Shown: in pieces, positions 50,758 to 59,683 of the stretch
How the letters are laid out: each line of letters starts with the position of its first letter
Position numbering within the stretch: the first letter of the stretch is position 1
Assembly: GCF_021117345.1 (NCBI RefSeq)
Contig: NZ_CP088261.1
Span: forward strand, 434,001 to 498,000
Direction of reading: 5' to 3'
Origin: Microbacterium sp. cx-55
GTDB taxonomy: Bacteria > Actinomycetota > Actinomycetes > Actinomycetales > Microbacteriaceae
DNA length: 64,000 nt
Notes under the pieces: model-generated
Told to the model about the DNA's origin: nothing
The model's database searches: none
What the model saw: the letters and a program-made list of their open reading frames with translations, nothing else
Program-made: the position numbers and the translations under genes

Positions 50758-52083
50758 GTGTTCAGCGCTATCGCGCGCGTGTTCCGTACGCCTGACCTGC
50801 GTCGGAAGATCGCATTCACCCTGGGCATCATCGTGCTCTACCGGCTCGGTGCCCATGTGCCCTCGCCTTTCGTCGACTTCTCCAACGTGCAGTCGTGTCT
50901 TGCCGACACGTCGAACACGCAGGGTGTGCTGTCGCTGGTCAACCTCTTCTCCGGCGGTGCCCTGCTGCAGCTGTCGATCTTCGCGCTGGGCGTCATGCCC
51001 TACATCACGGCGACGATCATCGTGCAGCTGCTGCGTGTGGTCATCCCGCACTTCGAGACCCTCTACAAGGAGGGACAGGCCGGGCAGGCTCGTCTGACGC
51101 AGTACACGCGTTACCTCACGATCGCGCTGGCGCTGCTGCAGTCGACGACCCTCGTCACGGTCGCCCGCAGCGGCCAGTTGTTCGGCAACACCGGTGTGAC
51201 CGCGTGCGAGCAGCTCCTCACGAACGACGCCTGGTGGGCGCAGCTGCTGATGATCATCACGCTGACCGCCGGCACCGGCCTCATCATGTGGTTCGCCGAG
51301 CTCGTGACCGAGAAGGGCGTCGGAAACGGCATGTCCCTCCTCATCTTCACCTCGATCGCCGCGACGTTCCCCGCCGCGATGTGGTCGATCTGGCAGTCCC
51401 GCGGCTTCGAGGTCTTCCTCCTCGTGCTCGCGATCGGCGTCGTGATCGTCGCGCTGGTGGTGTTCGTCGAACAATCGCAGAGACGCATCCCGGTGCAGTA
51501 TGCGAAGCGGATGGTGGGGCGTCGCACCTACGGCGGCACGAACACCTACATCCCGATCAAGGTGAACATGGCCGGCGTCGTGCCCGTCATCTTCGCCTCG
51601 TCGCTCCTCTACATCCCCGCGCTGATCTCGCAGTTCAACCAGACCCCCGGTGAAGACGGCGCACTGCCGGGCTGGGTCGTGTGGATCCAGAACTACCTGA
51701 CGCGCGGCGACCACCCGCTGTACTGGTTGCTGTACTTCCTGCTCATCGTCGGCTTCACGTACTTCTACGTGGCGATCACCTTCAACCCGGTCGACGTCGC
51801 CGACAACATGAAGAAGTACGGCGGCTTCATCCCGGGAATCCGCGCCGGCCGCCCCACGGCGGAGTACCTCGACTACGTGCTGACCCGCATCACGCTGCCG
51901 GGCTCCATCTATCTGGGTCTGGTCGCGCTCATCCCGCTCATCGCTCTGGCGACCGTCAGCGCGAACCAGAACTTCCCGTTCGGTGGCACGTCCATCCTGA
52001 TCATGGTCGGCGTGGGACTCGAGACGGTGAAGCAGATCGACGCGCAGCTGCAGCAGCGCCACTACGAAGGGCTGCTGCGATGA
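50758..52083 (+). CDS. secY: Preprotein translocase subunit SecY
   Basis: Channel subunit of the Sec translocon, 441 residues, ten membrane segments. Landmarks are ITATIIVQLLRVVIPHFE, EGQAGQARLTQYTRYLTIAL, the cytoplasmic RRIPVQYAKRMVGRRTYGGT loop that touches SecA and ribosome, and GIRAGRPTAEYLDYVLTRIT. GTG at 50758 has GGAGGAA upstream. The stop overlaps adk by 4 nt (ATGA). Confidence 0.97.
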   Translation: MFSAIARVFRTPDLRRKIAFTLGIIVLYRLGAHVPSPFVDFSNVQSCLADTSNTQGVLSLVNLFSGGALLQLSIFALGVMPYITATIIVQLLRVVIPHFETLYKEGQAGQARLTQYTRYLTIALALLQSTTLVTVARSGQLFGNTGVTACEQLLTNDAWWAQLLMIITLTAGTGLIMWFAELVTEKGVGNGMSLLIFTSIAATFPAAMWSIWQSRGFEVFLLVLAIGVVIVALVVFVEQSQRRIPVQYAKRMVGRRTYGGTNTYIPIKVNMAGVVPVIFASSLLYIPALISQFNQTPGEDGALPGWVVWIQNYLTRGDHPLYWLLYFLLIVGFTYFYVAITFNPVDVADNMKKYGGFIPGIRAGRPTAEYLDYVLTRITLPGSIYLGLVALIPLIALATVSANQNFPFGGTSILIMVGVGLETVKQIDAQLQQRHYEGLLR

Positions 52084-52676
52084 GTGCGACGCCTCGTCTG
52101 TTGATCGTCGGACCCCAGGGTTCGGGCAAAGGAACCCAGGGAAGCCGGGTCGCCCGCGCCTTCGAGATCCCCGCGGTGTCGACCGGAGACGTCTTCCGCG
52201 CGAACATCGCGGATGGCACTGAGCTCGGCCGGCAGGTGCAGCAGATCATCGCGGCCGGAAACCTGGTGCCCGACGAGCTGACGAGCGCCGTCGTTCGCGA
52301 CCGCCTCGCGCAGCCGGATGCCGCATCCGGATTCCTGCTCGACGGGTATCCGCGCAACCTCGGCCAGGTCGCCGATCTGGATGCCTTCCTGGAAAGCCGC
52401 GACGAGAGCCTCGAAGCCGTCATCGAGCTGAGTGTTCCGCGCGACGAGAGCATCGCCCGTCTGTCGCTCCGTGCGGCCGAGCAGGGCCGCACCGACGACA
52501 CCGAAGAAGTCATCGCGAACCGGCTCTCGATCTACGAGCGCGAGACATCGCCCATCCTGGGCGTCTACCGCGAGCGTGGGCTCGTCGATTCGATCGACGG
52601 CGTCGGAACGCTCGACGAGATCACCGAACGCATCCTCACCGCGCTGATCGCGCGCGGGTTGAACCCCGCTTCCTGA
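52080..52676 (+). CDS. adk: Adenylate kinase, short-lid form
   Basis: Interconverts AMP, ADP and ATP; 198 residues. P-loop GPQGSGKGTQG, AMP-binding STGDVFRANI and GFLLDGYPRN, lid region EQGRTDDTEEVIANRL. The lid is short with no zinc cysteines, as is usual in Actinobacteria. Coupled to secY. Confidence 0.97.
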   Translation: MSATPRLLIVGPQGSGKGTQGSRVARAFEIPAVSTGDVFRANIADGTELGRQVQQIIAAGNLVPDELTSAVVRDRLAQPDAASGFLLDGYPRNLGQVADLDAFLESRDESLEAVIELSVPRDESIARLSLRAAEQGRTDDTEEVIANRLSIYERETSPILGVYRERGLVDSIDGVGTLDEITERILTALIARGLNPAS

Positions 52677-52679
52677 GCT

Positions 52680-53510
52680 GTGCTGCGTCGATCCATCTAC
52701 AAGACACCCGCTCAGCTGCGGTCCATGCTCGAGCCCGGGCGGATCACGGCGGAGGCGCTGCAGGCGGTCCGTGAGATCGTGGCGCCGGGAGTCACGACCG
52801 CAGAACTCGACGCCGCTGCCGCACGGGTCATCACCGGCCGCGGTGCGGAGTCGAACTTCCAGCTCGTCCGCGGGTACCGGCACACGACGTGCGTGTCGGT
52901 GAACGAGCAGGTCGTGCATGGCATCCCGGGAGATCGTGTGCTCGAGGCGGGCGATATCGTGTCGATCGACGCGGGGGCGCAGTTCCGCGGATGGAACGGT
53001 GATTCGGCGATCACGATCGTCGTCCCGGACGAGGCGCGCCCCGAGCTCGTCGCGGCACGCGAGGAACTCTCGCGCGTCACCGAGGGATCGATGTGGGCGG
53101 GGATCGCGGCGATGTCCCGCGCGGCGCACATCGGCGAGATCAGTGCCGCGATCGAGGACCACATCGTCGGAGCGGGGCACCGATACGGCATCCTGCGCGA
53201 TTACGTGGGTCACGGCATCGGACGCAAGATGCACGAGGCGCCCTCGGTGTTCAACTACCGGGTTCCGGATCCAGGCCCCCGCATCCAGCCCGGACTCGTG
53301 CTGGCCATCGAGCCGATGGTCGTCGCCGGATCGGAAGAGACACTCGTCGAAGACGACGACTGGACGGTGTCGACGGTCGACGGTTCGGCCGGCTCACACT
53401 GGGAACATAGCGTCGCCGTGCATGATGGCGGCATCTGGGTGCTCACCGCTCCCGACGGCGGAGCCGCAGGGCTCGAGCCGTTCGGTGTGCGCCCCGTCGA
53501 ATTCGAGTAA
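52680..53510 (+). CDS. map: Methionine aminopeptidase, type I
   Basis: Removes the initiator methionine from nascent proteins; 276 residues. All five metal ligands are present: Asp97, Asp108, His178, Glu211 and Glu242. The GTG start is 3 nt after the adk stop. The C-terminus has about 20 extra residues after the HWEHSVAV motif. Confidence 0.96.
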   Translation: MLRRSIYKTPAQLRSMLEPGRITAEALQAVREIVAPGVTTAELDAAAARVITGRGAESNFQLVRGYRHTTCVSVNEQVVHGIPGDRVLEAGDIVSIDAGAQFRGWNGDSAITIVVPDEARPELVAAREELSRVTEGSMWAGIAAMSRAAHIGEISAAIEDHIVGAGHRYGILRDYVGHGIGRKMHEAPSVFNYRVPDPGPRIQPGLVLAIEPMVVAGSEETLVEDDDWTVSTVDGSAGSHWEHSVAVHDGGIWVLTAPDGGAAGLEPFGVRPVEFE

Positions 53511-53521
53511 GGACTTACGCA

Positions 53522-54193
53522 ATGGCAGCCGCAAAGGGCAAAACGAACTGGTTCGCGATCTGGATCAGTGTGGCCGCGGTCGTTGTGATCGTGGCCGTGG
53601 GCGCACTCGTGGTGTTCATGAACAACGTTGCGAGTGGGCCGGGAGAGGTGCCCGAGGCGTCGAACGTCGACCAGTCAAGCGGCGCGATCTCCTTCGGTAC
53701 CGGCACCGACACGGTCGACACCTACATCGACTTCATGTGCCCGTACTGCAACCAGTTCGAACAGACCGAGGGCGACGAGATCCAGAAGCTCGTCGCGTCC
53801 GGCGACGTCACCCTGAACGTGTACCCGGTGTCGATCCTCGACCGGCTGTCGCAGGGCACGGAGTACTCGAGCCGTGCGGCCAGCGCCATGTACTCCGTCG
53901 CTGTCGCCGACCCCGCGAACTCCTACGCGTTCCTGCAGGCGCTCTACGCCAACCAGCCGGCGGAGAACTCCGCGGGTCTGACGGACGAGCAGATCGTGCA
54001 GATCGCCCGTGACGCGGGTGTCGACGTCACGCCCGAGCTCGAAGAGTCGATCACCTCGCACGAGTACCTCCAGTTCGCCAAGTCGCGCGAGCTGCCCGAG
54101 GGATCCACGGGAACGCCGACGCTCGTGGTCAACGGCACCATCGTGCCCGTCACCTACGACCCGCAGGCGGATATCGTCGACCGCCTCTCGTGA
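53522..54193 (+). CDS. Membrane-anchored DsbA-family thioredoxin-fold protein
   Basis: A 223-residue protein with an N-terminal membrane anchor (AIWISVAAVVVIVAVGALVVF) and an extracytoplasmic thioredoxin-fold domain. The active site is FMCPYCNQFE (Cys73, Cys76), and the cis-proline region is GSTGTPTLVVNG, as in DsbA/BdbD/MdbA proteins that form disulfides in exported proteins. It sits between map and infA in the ribosomal cluster, 11 nt after map. Physiological partner unknown. Confidence 0.9.
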   Translation: MAAAKGKTNWFAIWISVAAVVVIVAVGALVVFMNNVASGPGEVPEASNVDQSSGAISFGTGTDTVDTYIDFMCPYCNQFEQTEGDEIQKLVASGDVTLNVYPVSILDRLSQGTEYSSRAASAMYSVAVADPANSYAFLQALYANQPAENSAGLTDEQIVQIARDAGVDVTPELEESITSHEYLQFAKSRELPEGSTGTPTLVVNGTIVPVTYDPQADIVDRLS

Positions 54194-54262
54194 GATCCGG
54201 GTTCCGTCCCGCTCATCCCGTTCCGCTCGTCGGCCGCCGCGCCACGCGGCAGCGGCCTCGGG

Positions 54263-54291
54263 TGGCGGGACCGGAAACTATCACGTATAGT
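54263..54291 (+). promoter_or_regulatory. Candidate infA promoter
   Basis: TATAGT at 54286-54291, identical to the rpoB -10. The matching -35 (TGGCGG, 54263-54268, 17-bp spacing) is poor. It would give infA and the genes beyond separate transcription from map. Confidence 0.45.
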
Positions 54292-54384
54292 TGATCTTTG
54301 GCGCTTTGCGCCCTTGTTGGCGTGTCGTCACGCCGAATCCCATCCACCGCAGATCGATCGGTCTGCACAAGCATTAACGAGGCT

Positions 54385-54606
54385 ATGGCTAAGAAAGACG
54401 GTGTCATCGAGATCGAGGGCACGATCTCCGAGGCTCTGCCGAACGCGATGTTCCGCGTCGAGCTCAGCAACGGACACAAAGTGCTCGCCACGATCTCCGG
54501 AAAGATGCGGCAGAACTACATCCGCATCATCCCCGAAGACCGTGTCGTCGTGGAGCTGTCGCCCTACGACCTCACCCGCGGTCGCATCGTCTATCGCTAT
54601 CGCTAG
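54385..54606 (+). CDS. infA: Translation initiation factor IF-1
   Basis: 73 residues, an S1-type OB-fold: [20 protein letters not shown] and [20 protein letters not shown]. Binds the ribosomal A site during initiation. ATG at 54385 has GAGG only 3 nt upstream; the frame is open upstream but only through leader sequence. Confidence 0.97.
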   Translation: MAKKDGVIEIEGTISEALPNAMFRVELSNGHKVLATISGKMRQNYIRIIPEDRVVVELSPYDLTRGRIVYRYR

Positions 54607-54663
54607 ACCGGTCGAGAAGTAACGTCCCGCACAGCGGGAACGAAGACAGCGAACAGGAACATC

Positions 54664-54780
54664 ATGAAGGTCAACCCCAGCGTCAAGCCGATCTGCGATC
54701 ACTGCAAGGTGATCCGTCGCCACGGACGCGTCATGGTCATCTGCAAGTCCAACCCGCGCCACAAGCAGCGCCAGGGCTGA
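54664..54780 (+). CDS. rpmJ: 50S ribosomal protein L36, zinc form
   Basis: 38 residues, found by reading the sequence between infA and rpsM: begins [19 protein letters not shown] and ends in PRHKQRQG. Cys11, Cys14 and Cys27 with His33 form the usual zinc ribbon (C+ type). AGGAAC precedes the ATG. Confidence 0.96.
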   Translation: MKVNPSVKPICDHCKVIRRHGRVMVICKSNPRHKQRQG

Positions 54781-54784
54781 TGAC

Positions 54785-54809
54785 GGATGCGGCGCGCGTC
54801 GCCGCATCC
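54785..54809 (+). terminator. 9-bp hairpin after rpmJ
   Basis: GGATGCGGC and GCCGCATCC pair around GCGCGTC, 4 nt after the stop. No T-run. The 151-nt gap to rpsM holds no gene; an AGGAGAG ribosome site precedes rpsM. Confidence 0.5.
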
Positions 54810-54931
54810 ACTGCACAACTGAACACACATCGGCAGGATCGATGAACCCGCGTCCGCGCGGGGAACACCTCGGGTCGGAGGCCCGAGCACAGATCCTGCT
54901 CCATACCTCCACCGACTCCTAGGAGAGCCGC

Positions 54932-55306
54932 ATGGCACGTCTTGCCGGCGTCGACATCCCGCGCGATAAGCGCGTGGTGATCGCACTCACGTACATCTAC
55001 GGCATCGGCCGTACCCGTTCCGTCGAAATCCTCGCGTCCACCGAGATCGACGAGAGCATCCGCGTCAAGGATCTGACCGACGAGCAGCTCGTCGCGCTCC
55101 GTGACTACATCGAAGTCAACTACAAGGTCGAGGGTGACCTGCGCCGCGAAGTGGCTGCAGACATCCGTCGCAAGGTCGAGATCGGTTCCTACGAGGGCAT
55201 CCGCCACCGCCGGGGCCTTCCTGTGCGCGGCCAGCGCACCAAGACCAACGCGCGTACGCGCAAGGGTCCCAAGCGCACCGTCGCCGGCAAGAAGAAGGCG
55301 CGCTAG
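54932..55306 (+). CDS. rpsM: 30S ribosomal protein S13
   Basis: 124 residues, full length: [20 protein letters not shown] and [20 protein letters not shown]. Small-subunit head protein at the subunit interface. Confidence 0.97.
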   Translation: MARLAGVDIPRDKRVVIALTYIYGIGRTRSVEILASTEIDESIRVKDLTDEQLVALRDYIEVNYKVEGDLRREVAADIRRKVEIGSYEGIRHRRGLPVRGQRTKTNARTRKGPKRTVAGKKKAR

Positions 55307-55340
55307 GTCGCGCCGCCCCCAGGTTTAGGAGAACAGACAC

Positions 55341-55739
55341 ATGGCACAGGCCAAGACCGCGGCGCGCAAGCCCCGCCGCAAAGAGAAGAAGAACATCGCT
55401 GTGGGCCAGGCCCACATCAAGTCGACGTTCAACAACACGATCGTTTCGATCACCGACCCGTCCGGTGCGGTCATCAGCTGGGCATCGTCCGGCGGCGTGG
55501 GCTTCAAGGGCTCGCGCAAGTCGACCCCGTACGCGGCCGGTATGGCTGCCGAGTCGGCTGCCCGTCAGGCCGCCGAGCACGGCGTCAAGAAGGTCGACGT
55601 CTTCGTGAAGGGCCCGGGTTCCGGACGCGAGACGGCGATCCGTTCGCTGACCGCTGCCGGCCTCGAGGTCGGTTCGATCCAGGATGTGACGCCGCAGGCG
55701 CACAACGGCTGCCGTCCGCCGAAGCGTCGCCGCGTCTGA
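55341..55739 (+). CDS. rpsK: 30S ribosomal protein S11
   Basis: 132 residues: [20 protein letters not shown] and [18 protein letters not shown]. Normal length; platform protein. A TTCG-capped hairpin follows it. rpsD, often next, is not here. Confidence 0.97.
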   Translation: MAQAKTAARKPRRKEKKNIAVGQAHIKSTFNNTIVSITDPSGAVISWASSGGVGFKGSRKSTPYAAGMAAESAARQAAEHGVKKVDVFVKGPGSGRETAIRSLTAAGLEVGSIQDVTPQAHNGCRPPKRRRV

Positions 55740-55747
55740 CGCTGCGA

Positions 55748-55773
55748 GCCGGGGTGCCTTCGGGCACCCCGGC
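55748..55773 (+). terminator. Perfect 11-bp TTCG hairpin between rpsK and rpoA
   Basis: GCCGGGGTGCC and GGCACCCCGGC around TTCG, 8 nt after the rpsK stop. No T-run. A TATAGC at 55848-55853 may be a weak -10 for rpoA. Confidence 0.55.
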
Positions 55774-55879
55774 GACCCGTATGTCCGGGGAGCGGCGCGT
55801 CCGCATCCGCCGGTGAAAAACTCAACACCTCACCCACGCAAGTGTCATATAGCGGGCACTTAGCCGAAAGGAACACATC

Positions 55880-56869
55880 GTGCTCATCGCACAGCGTCCC
55901 ACTCTGACCGAGGAGAAGGTCGGGGAGTTCCGCAGCCGCTTCATCATCGAGCCGCTCGAGCCCGGCTTCGGTTACACCATCGGCAACGCGCTTCGTCGCA
56001 GCCTCCTGTCTTCCATCCCCGGTGCCGCCGTCACCAGCATCCGCCTCGATGGCGTGCTGCACGAGTTCAGCACCATCCCGGGTGTCAAGGAAGATGTCAC
56101 CGAGATCATCCTGAACATCAAGCAGCTCGTCGTTTCGAGCGAGCGCGACGAGCCCATCACCGCGTACCTGCGCAAGACGGGTGCGGGCGAGGTCACGGCC
56201 GCCGACATCTCGGCTCCGGCCGGCGTCGAGGTCCACAACCCCGAGCTCGTCATCGCGACCCTGAACGACACGGCCCGCTTCGAGCTGGAGCTGACGATCG
56301 AGCGTGGCCGCGGCTACGTCTCGGCGACGCAGAACCGCAACGAGTACGCCGAGGCCGGTCAGGTTCCGATCGACTCGATCTACTCGCCCGTGCTCAAGGT
56401 CAGCTACCGCGTCGAGGCGACTCGTGCCGGGGAGCGTACCGACTTCGACAAGCTCATCCTGGATGTCGAGTCGAAGCAGTCCATCGCGCCGCGTGACGCG
56501 GTCGCGTCGGCCGGTCGCACGCTCACCGAGCTGTTCGGTCTCGCTCGCGAGCTGAACGTCGAAGCCGAGGGCATCGAGATCGGCCCCGCGCCGGTCGAGG
56601 CCGTGCTCTCCAACGAACTGTCGATGCCGATCGAGGACCTCGATCTGTCGGTGCGTTCGTACAACTGCCTGAAGCGCGAGGGCATCAACACGGTGTCGGA
56701 GCTGGTCGCCCTCTCCGAGACCCAGCTGATGAACATCCGCAACTTCGGTCAGAAGTCGGTCGACGAGGTGCGCGACAAGCTCACTTCGCTCGGTCTGTCG
56801 CTGAAGGATTCGGTGCCCGGTTTCGACGGCGCCCACTTCTACAACGGCTACGACGAAGAAACCGTCTGA
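55880..56869 (+). CDS. rpoA: DNA-directed RNA polymerase subunit alpha
   Basis: 329-residue assembly and promoter-contact subunit. N-terminal dimer domain ([20 protein letters not shown]) and C-terminal DNA-binding domain from about 250 ([35 protein letters not shown]). GTG start with AAAGGAAC upstream. Confidence 0.98.
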   Translation: MLIAQRPTLTEEKVGEFRSRFIIEPLEPGFGYTIGNALRRSLLSSIPGAAVTSIRLDGVLHEFSTIPGVKEDVTEIILNIKQLVVSSERDEPITAYLRKTGAGEVTAADISAPAGVEVHNPELVIATLNDTARFELELTIERGRGYVSATQNRNEYAEAGQVPIDSIYSPVLKVSYRVEATRAGERTDFDKLILDVESKQSIAPRDAVASAGRTLTELFGLARELNVEAEGIEIGPAPVEAVLSNELSMPIEDLDLSVRSYNCLKREGINTVSELVALSETQLMNIRNFGQKSVDEVRDKLTSLGLSLKDSVPGFDGAHFYNGYDEETV

Positions 56870-56904
56870 CCGGCCTTCCCCTGAGAACTCTGGAGTAACT
56901 GAGA

Positions 56905-57480
56905 ATGCCTAAGCCCACGAAGGGTCCCCGCCTCGGAGGCGGTCCCGCACACGAGCGCCTGATGCTGGCGAACCTGGCTGCCGCGCTGTACACGCACAAG
57001 TCGATCACGACGACGGAGACGAAGGCCAAGCGCCTGCGTCCCCTCGCCGAGCGCCTCATCACGTTCGCGAAGCGCGGCGACCTGCACGCGCGTCGTCGCG
57101 TGCTGACGGTCCTGCGTAACAACAAGGACGCCGTCCACGAGCTGTTCGCGGAGATCGCGCCCCTCGTCGCCGAGCGCGACGGCGGTTACACCCGCATCAC
57201 GAAGATCGGCAACCGCAAGGGCGACAACGCTCCCATGGCCGTCATCGAACTGGTGCTCGAGCCCGTCGTGAAGAAGTCGGCGTCGTCGAAGTCGGCTCCG
57301 GCCTCGAAGACCGAGGCCGCTCCCGTCGCCGAGGCTCCCGTCGAGGAGGCTCCTGCAGAGGAGTCCGCCGCCGACGAGGCCGGCGCAGAGTCGCCCGAAG
57401 AGGGCGCCGCTGCCGAGGCTGACGCTGCGGATGCGGTCGAGGCTCCGGCCGAGGCCGACGCGGAGAAGAAGTCCGAGTAA
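56905..57480 (+). CDS. rplQ: 50S ribosomal protein L17, C-terminally extended
   Basis: 191 residues. The L17 core ([40 protein letters not shown]) ends near residue 120; about 70 further residues are Ala/Glu/Asp/Pro-rich and acidic ([20 protein letters not shown]). Acidic tails of this sort are common in actinobacterial L17. Last gene of the cluster, followed by a strong terminator. Confidence 0.96.
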   Translation: MPKPTKGPRLGGGPAHERLMLANLAAALYTHKSITTTETKAKRLRPLAERLITFAKRGDLHARRRVLTVLRNNKDAVHELFAEIAPLVAERDGGYTRITKIGNRKGDNAPMAVIELVLEPVVKKSASSKSAPASKTEAAPVAEAPVEEAPAEESAADEAGAESPEEGAAAEADAADAVEAPAEADAEKKSE

Positions 57481-57506
57481 TCGGAACCGCCGGGGAGACC
57501 CGGCCC

Positions 57507-57552
57507 AAAGCGAAACCCGCGGGACTCATCCGAGTCCCGCGGGTTTCGCTTT
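57507..57552 (+). terminator. Strong intrinsic terminator of the alpha operon
   Basis: A perfect 21-bp stem (57507-57527 against 57532-57552) with loop ATCC, followed directly by further T residues. Begins 27 nt after the rplQ stop. The A-rich 5' side of the stem lets it also work for the convergent acyltransferase gene. Confidence 0.9.
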
Positions 57553-57576
57553 TGCGCGCCCGCGTGTGCACGCCAT

Positions 57577-57649
57577 CCGCGAGACGGGATCTGGGCGCCG
57601 AGACCGTGGGGTAACCCCGCTGTCTCGGCGCGAAGATCCCGTCTCGCGG
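57577..57649. repeat. Large 73-bp nested palindrome
   Basis: Outer arms of 15 bp pair perfectly (57577-57591 and 57635-57649), then a 4-nt internal loop on each side, then CGCCGAGAC with GTCTCGGCG, then a GGGGT/ACCCC top. It lies between rplQ and the convergent acyltransferase gene, just after the alpha-operon terminator. It may be a second, bidirectional terminator or a dispersed palindromic element. Confidence 0.75.
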
Positions 57650-57680
57650 TCGGATGGGGGCGGAAGGGCGCTGCCGGAGG

Positions 57681-59603
57681 TCAGGAGGGGTGCGGGGCGC
57701 CGGGGGGCTGGAACAGTTGCTCCTGGCGGAGCTCCTGGGCGAAGCGGCGCTGCTCGGCGAACTCCGCGGAGCGGGCCTGCGCGCGCTGCGCCTGCTCGAG
57801 CGCGTCGGCGACCGCATCCGCGAACACGCGCCCACCCGCCTCGCCGGGGTGGATGTGGTCGCCGGCAAGCAGGTCCGGATGCGGGGCGATCGCGTCAGCC
57901 CAATCTGCAACCTGCACGGTCGGATGCGTGCGCGCGTACTCCGACAGCTCGGTGTTGACTCCGGCGATCCAGTCCCGAGGAGCGAATGCGTTCACGAGCA
58001 CGAGCTGACGGTCGGGACCGATGGCGTCGAGGATGCTGTCGAGCGAGCGCTCCGAGATCGCACCGTTCGTGCCGAGTGCGACCACGACGTAGGGCCGAAG
58101 CTGCCCGGCTGCGGCGAGGTCGCGGAGGATTCCCGGAGCGGCATACATCGACCTGGAGACGGCGGCGTCAACGTGGATGCCGGGAAAGCGGGCGAGAAGA
58201 CCCGGTGCCGATGCCAGCATGACCGAGTCTCCGACGGCCGTGATCTGATCGCCCGTCACTCCCGGGCCGGCAGGGATCCGTTCCGCGGGCGGGTTGTCGC
58301 GGAGGGCGGCCATGCCCGCTTCGACGACGGCCTCGCCGCTCGACACGGCCGGCGCCGAGACCACACCCGCGACGGTGCCGGCGAGGAGCGCGACGGATGC
58401 CGCGACCGCGGTCACGACGGCCGCGCGGCGGCGTCCTCCGCTCCGGATACCGGCGCGGAGGGCACGGATGCTGCCGCGGAATCCGAGGCGCCGCACCGGC
58501 ATCTCGCAGAAGCGGTACGACGCCTCCGTGGCGACGAGCGCGATGGCGAGGGCGGCCGCGCCGATCCACACGGGGAACGGGCGGTCGGGCCCCGTCTCCT
58601 GTACGGCGGCCACGAGGAGCACCAGCACCGGCCAGTGCCAGAGGTACAGGCCGTAGGAGCGGTTGCCGAGCCACCGAAGCAGCCCGACGTCGAGTACTCT
58701 CCCGAACACCGAGCCCGGCCAGCATCCGGCGACGATCGCCACGGCGGACAACCCGCTGGCGGCCAGCAGTGCGCCCGGGAACGTGGCGATCGTCTGCCCC
58801 TGCGGGATGGTGGCGACCGCGATGAGGCCGATCGTCGCCATGATGCCGACGGCCTCGGCCCCGCGGCGCACGGCGGCACGCTGCACCCATGCGCGCTGGC
58901 TCACGGTTCGCCAGAGGAACGCGACCGCGACTCCCAGCAGCAGTCCGAACGCGTGCGTGTCGGTGCCGAAGTAGACGCGGGTGATCTCGGCACTGACGGA
59001 TGCGGGCGTCGCGCCTCCCGTGATGACGAGCGCCGTCATCCATCCGGCCGACGCGGCACCGAGCGCTCCGACGATCGCGACGCGCATCCAGGTGCGGGGG
59101 AGGAGGAGCAGAAGCAGGAGCAGAACCGGCCAGACGAGGTAGAACTGCTCTTCGACCGCGAGTGACCAGAGGTTCCGGAAGAGCTCGGAGCCGTCGGCGC
59201 CGAAGTAGTCCGCACCCGCGGAGATCGAGGCCCAGTTGTAGCTGAACGTCACCGCGCCGAGGAGCTGCCGACCGAGACCGACGAGGATGTCGCCGCCGAG
59301 CATCCACGCGGCGCTGGCGGCGACGACGAGGACGAGGGCGAGCGCGGGGAGGAGGCGTCGAGCACGCCGCCGCCAGAACGCCAGGAGGCCGATGCGGCCG
59401 GTATCCGACTTCTCACGGAGGAGGAGCGAGGTGATCAGGAACCCGCTGATGACGAAGAAGACGTCGACCCCGATGAAGCCGCCGCGCACCCACGAGCCGG
59501 GGAAGAGGTGGTAGATCACGACGAGCGCGACGGCGATCGCGCGGAGGCCGTCGAGGCCGGCGAACCGGGCGCGCGGAGGAGTCGGGGATTCGTGGGGGAT
59601 CAT
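57681..59603 (-). CDS. OafA/YrhL-type acyltransferase with SGNH domain
   Basis: A 640-residue membrane enzyme that probably O-acetylates a cell-surface polysaccharide. Residues 1-375 form an acyltransferase-3 domain with about ten membrane segments: FAGLDGLRAIAVALVVIYHL, GGFIGVDVFFVISGFLITSL, FWRRRARRLLPAL and NLWSLAVEEQFYLVWPVLL. The second part is an SGNH hydrolase: block I ITAVGDSVML with the nucleophile Ser, VVALGTNG, and the DHIHP with the terminal Asp-His. The C-terminal 40 residues are Gln/Ala/Arg-rich. ATG at 59603; the RBS is unclear. Confidence 0.88.
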   Translation of the reverse strand: MIPHESPTPPRARFAGLDGLRAIAVALVVIYHLFPGSWVRGGFIGVDVFFVISGFLITSLLLREKSDTGRIGLLAFWRRRARRLLPALALVLVVAASAAWMLGGDILVGLGRQLLGAVTFSYNWASISAGADYFGADGSELFRNLWSLAVEEQFYLVWPVLLLLLLLLPRTWMRVAIVGALGAASAGWMTALVITGGATPASVSAEITRVYFGTDTHAFGLLLGVAVAFLWRTVSQRAWVQRAAVRRGAEAVGIMATIGLIAVATIPQGQTIATFPGALLAASGLSAVAIVAGCWPGSVFGRVLDVGLLRWLGNRSYGLYLWHWPVLVLLVAAVQETGPDRPFPVWIGAAALAIALVATEASYRFCEMPVRRLGFRGSIRALRAGIRSGGRRRAAVVTAVAASVALLAGTVAGVVSAPAVSSGEAVVEAGMAALRDNPPAERIPAGPGVTGDQITAVGDSVMLASAPGLLARFPGIHVDAAVSRSMYAAPGILRDLAAAGQLRPYVVVALGTNGAISERSLDSILDAIGPDRQLVLVNAFAPRDWIAGVNTELSEYARTHPTVQVADWADAIAPHPDLLAGDHIHPGEAGGRVFADAVADALEQAQRAQARSAEFAEQRRFAQELRQEQLFQPPGAPHPS

Positions 59604-59671
59604 GGCGGAAGGGTCCTGCGGGGACCCTCCAGTCTACGGCCGGACCTCGTTCGCGCCGAGTCGTCGGCCCG

Positions 59672-59677
59672 TAGGCT
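59672..59677 (+). promoter_or_regulatory. Putative -10 element (TAGGCT) for leaderless truA mRNA
   Basis: TAGGCT, GGTCGG, then ATG at 59684; no Shine-Dalgarno sequence. Confidence 0.5.
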
Positions 59678-59683
59678 GGTCGG

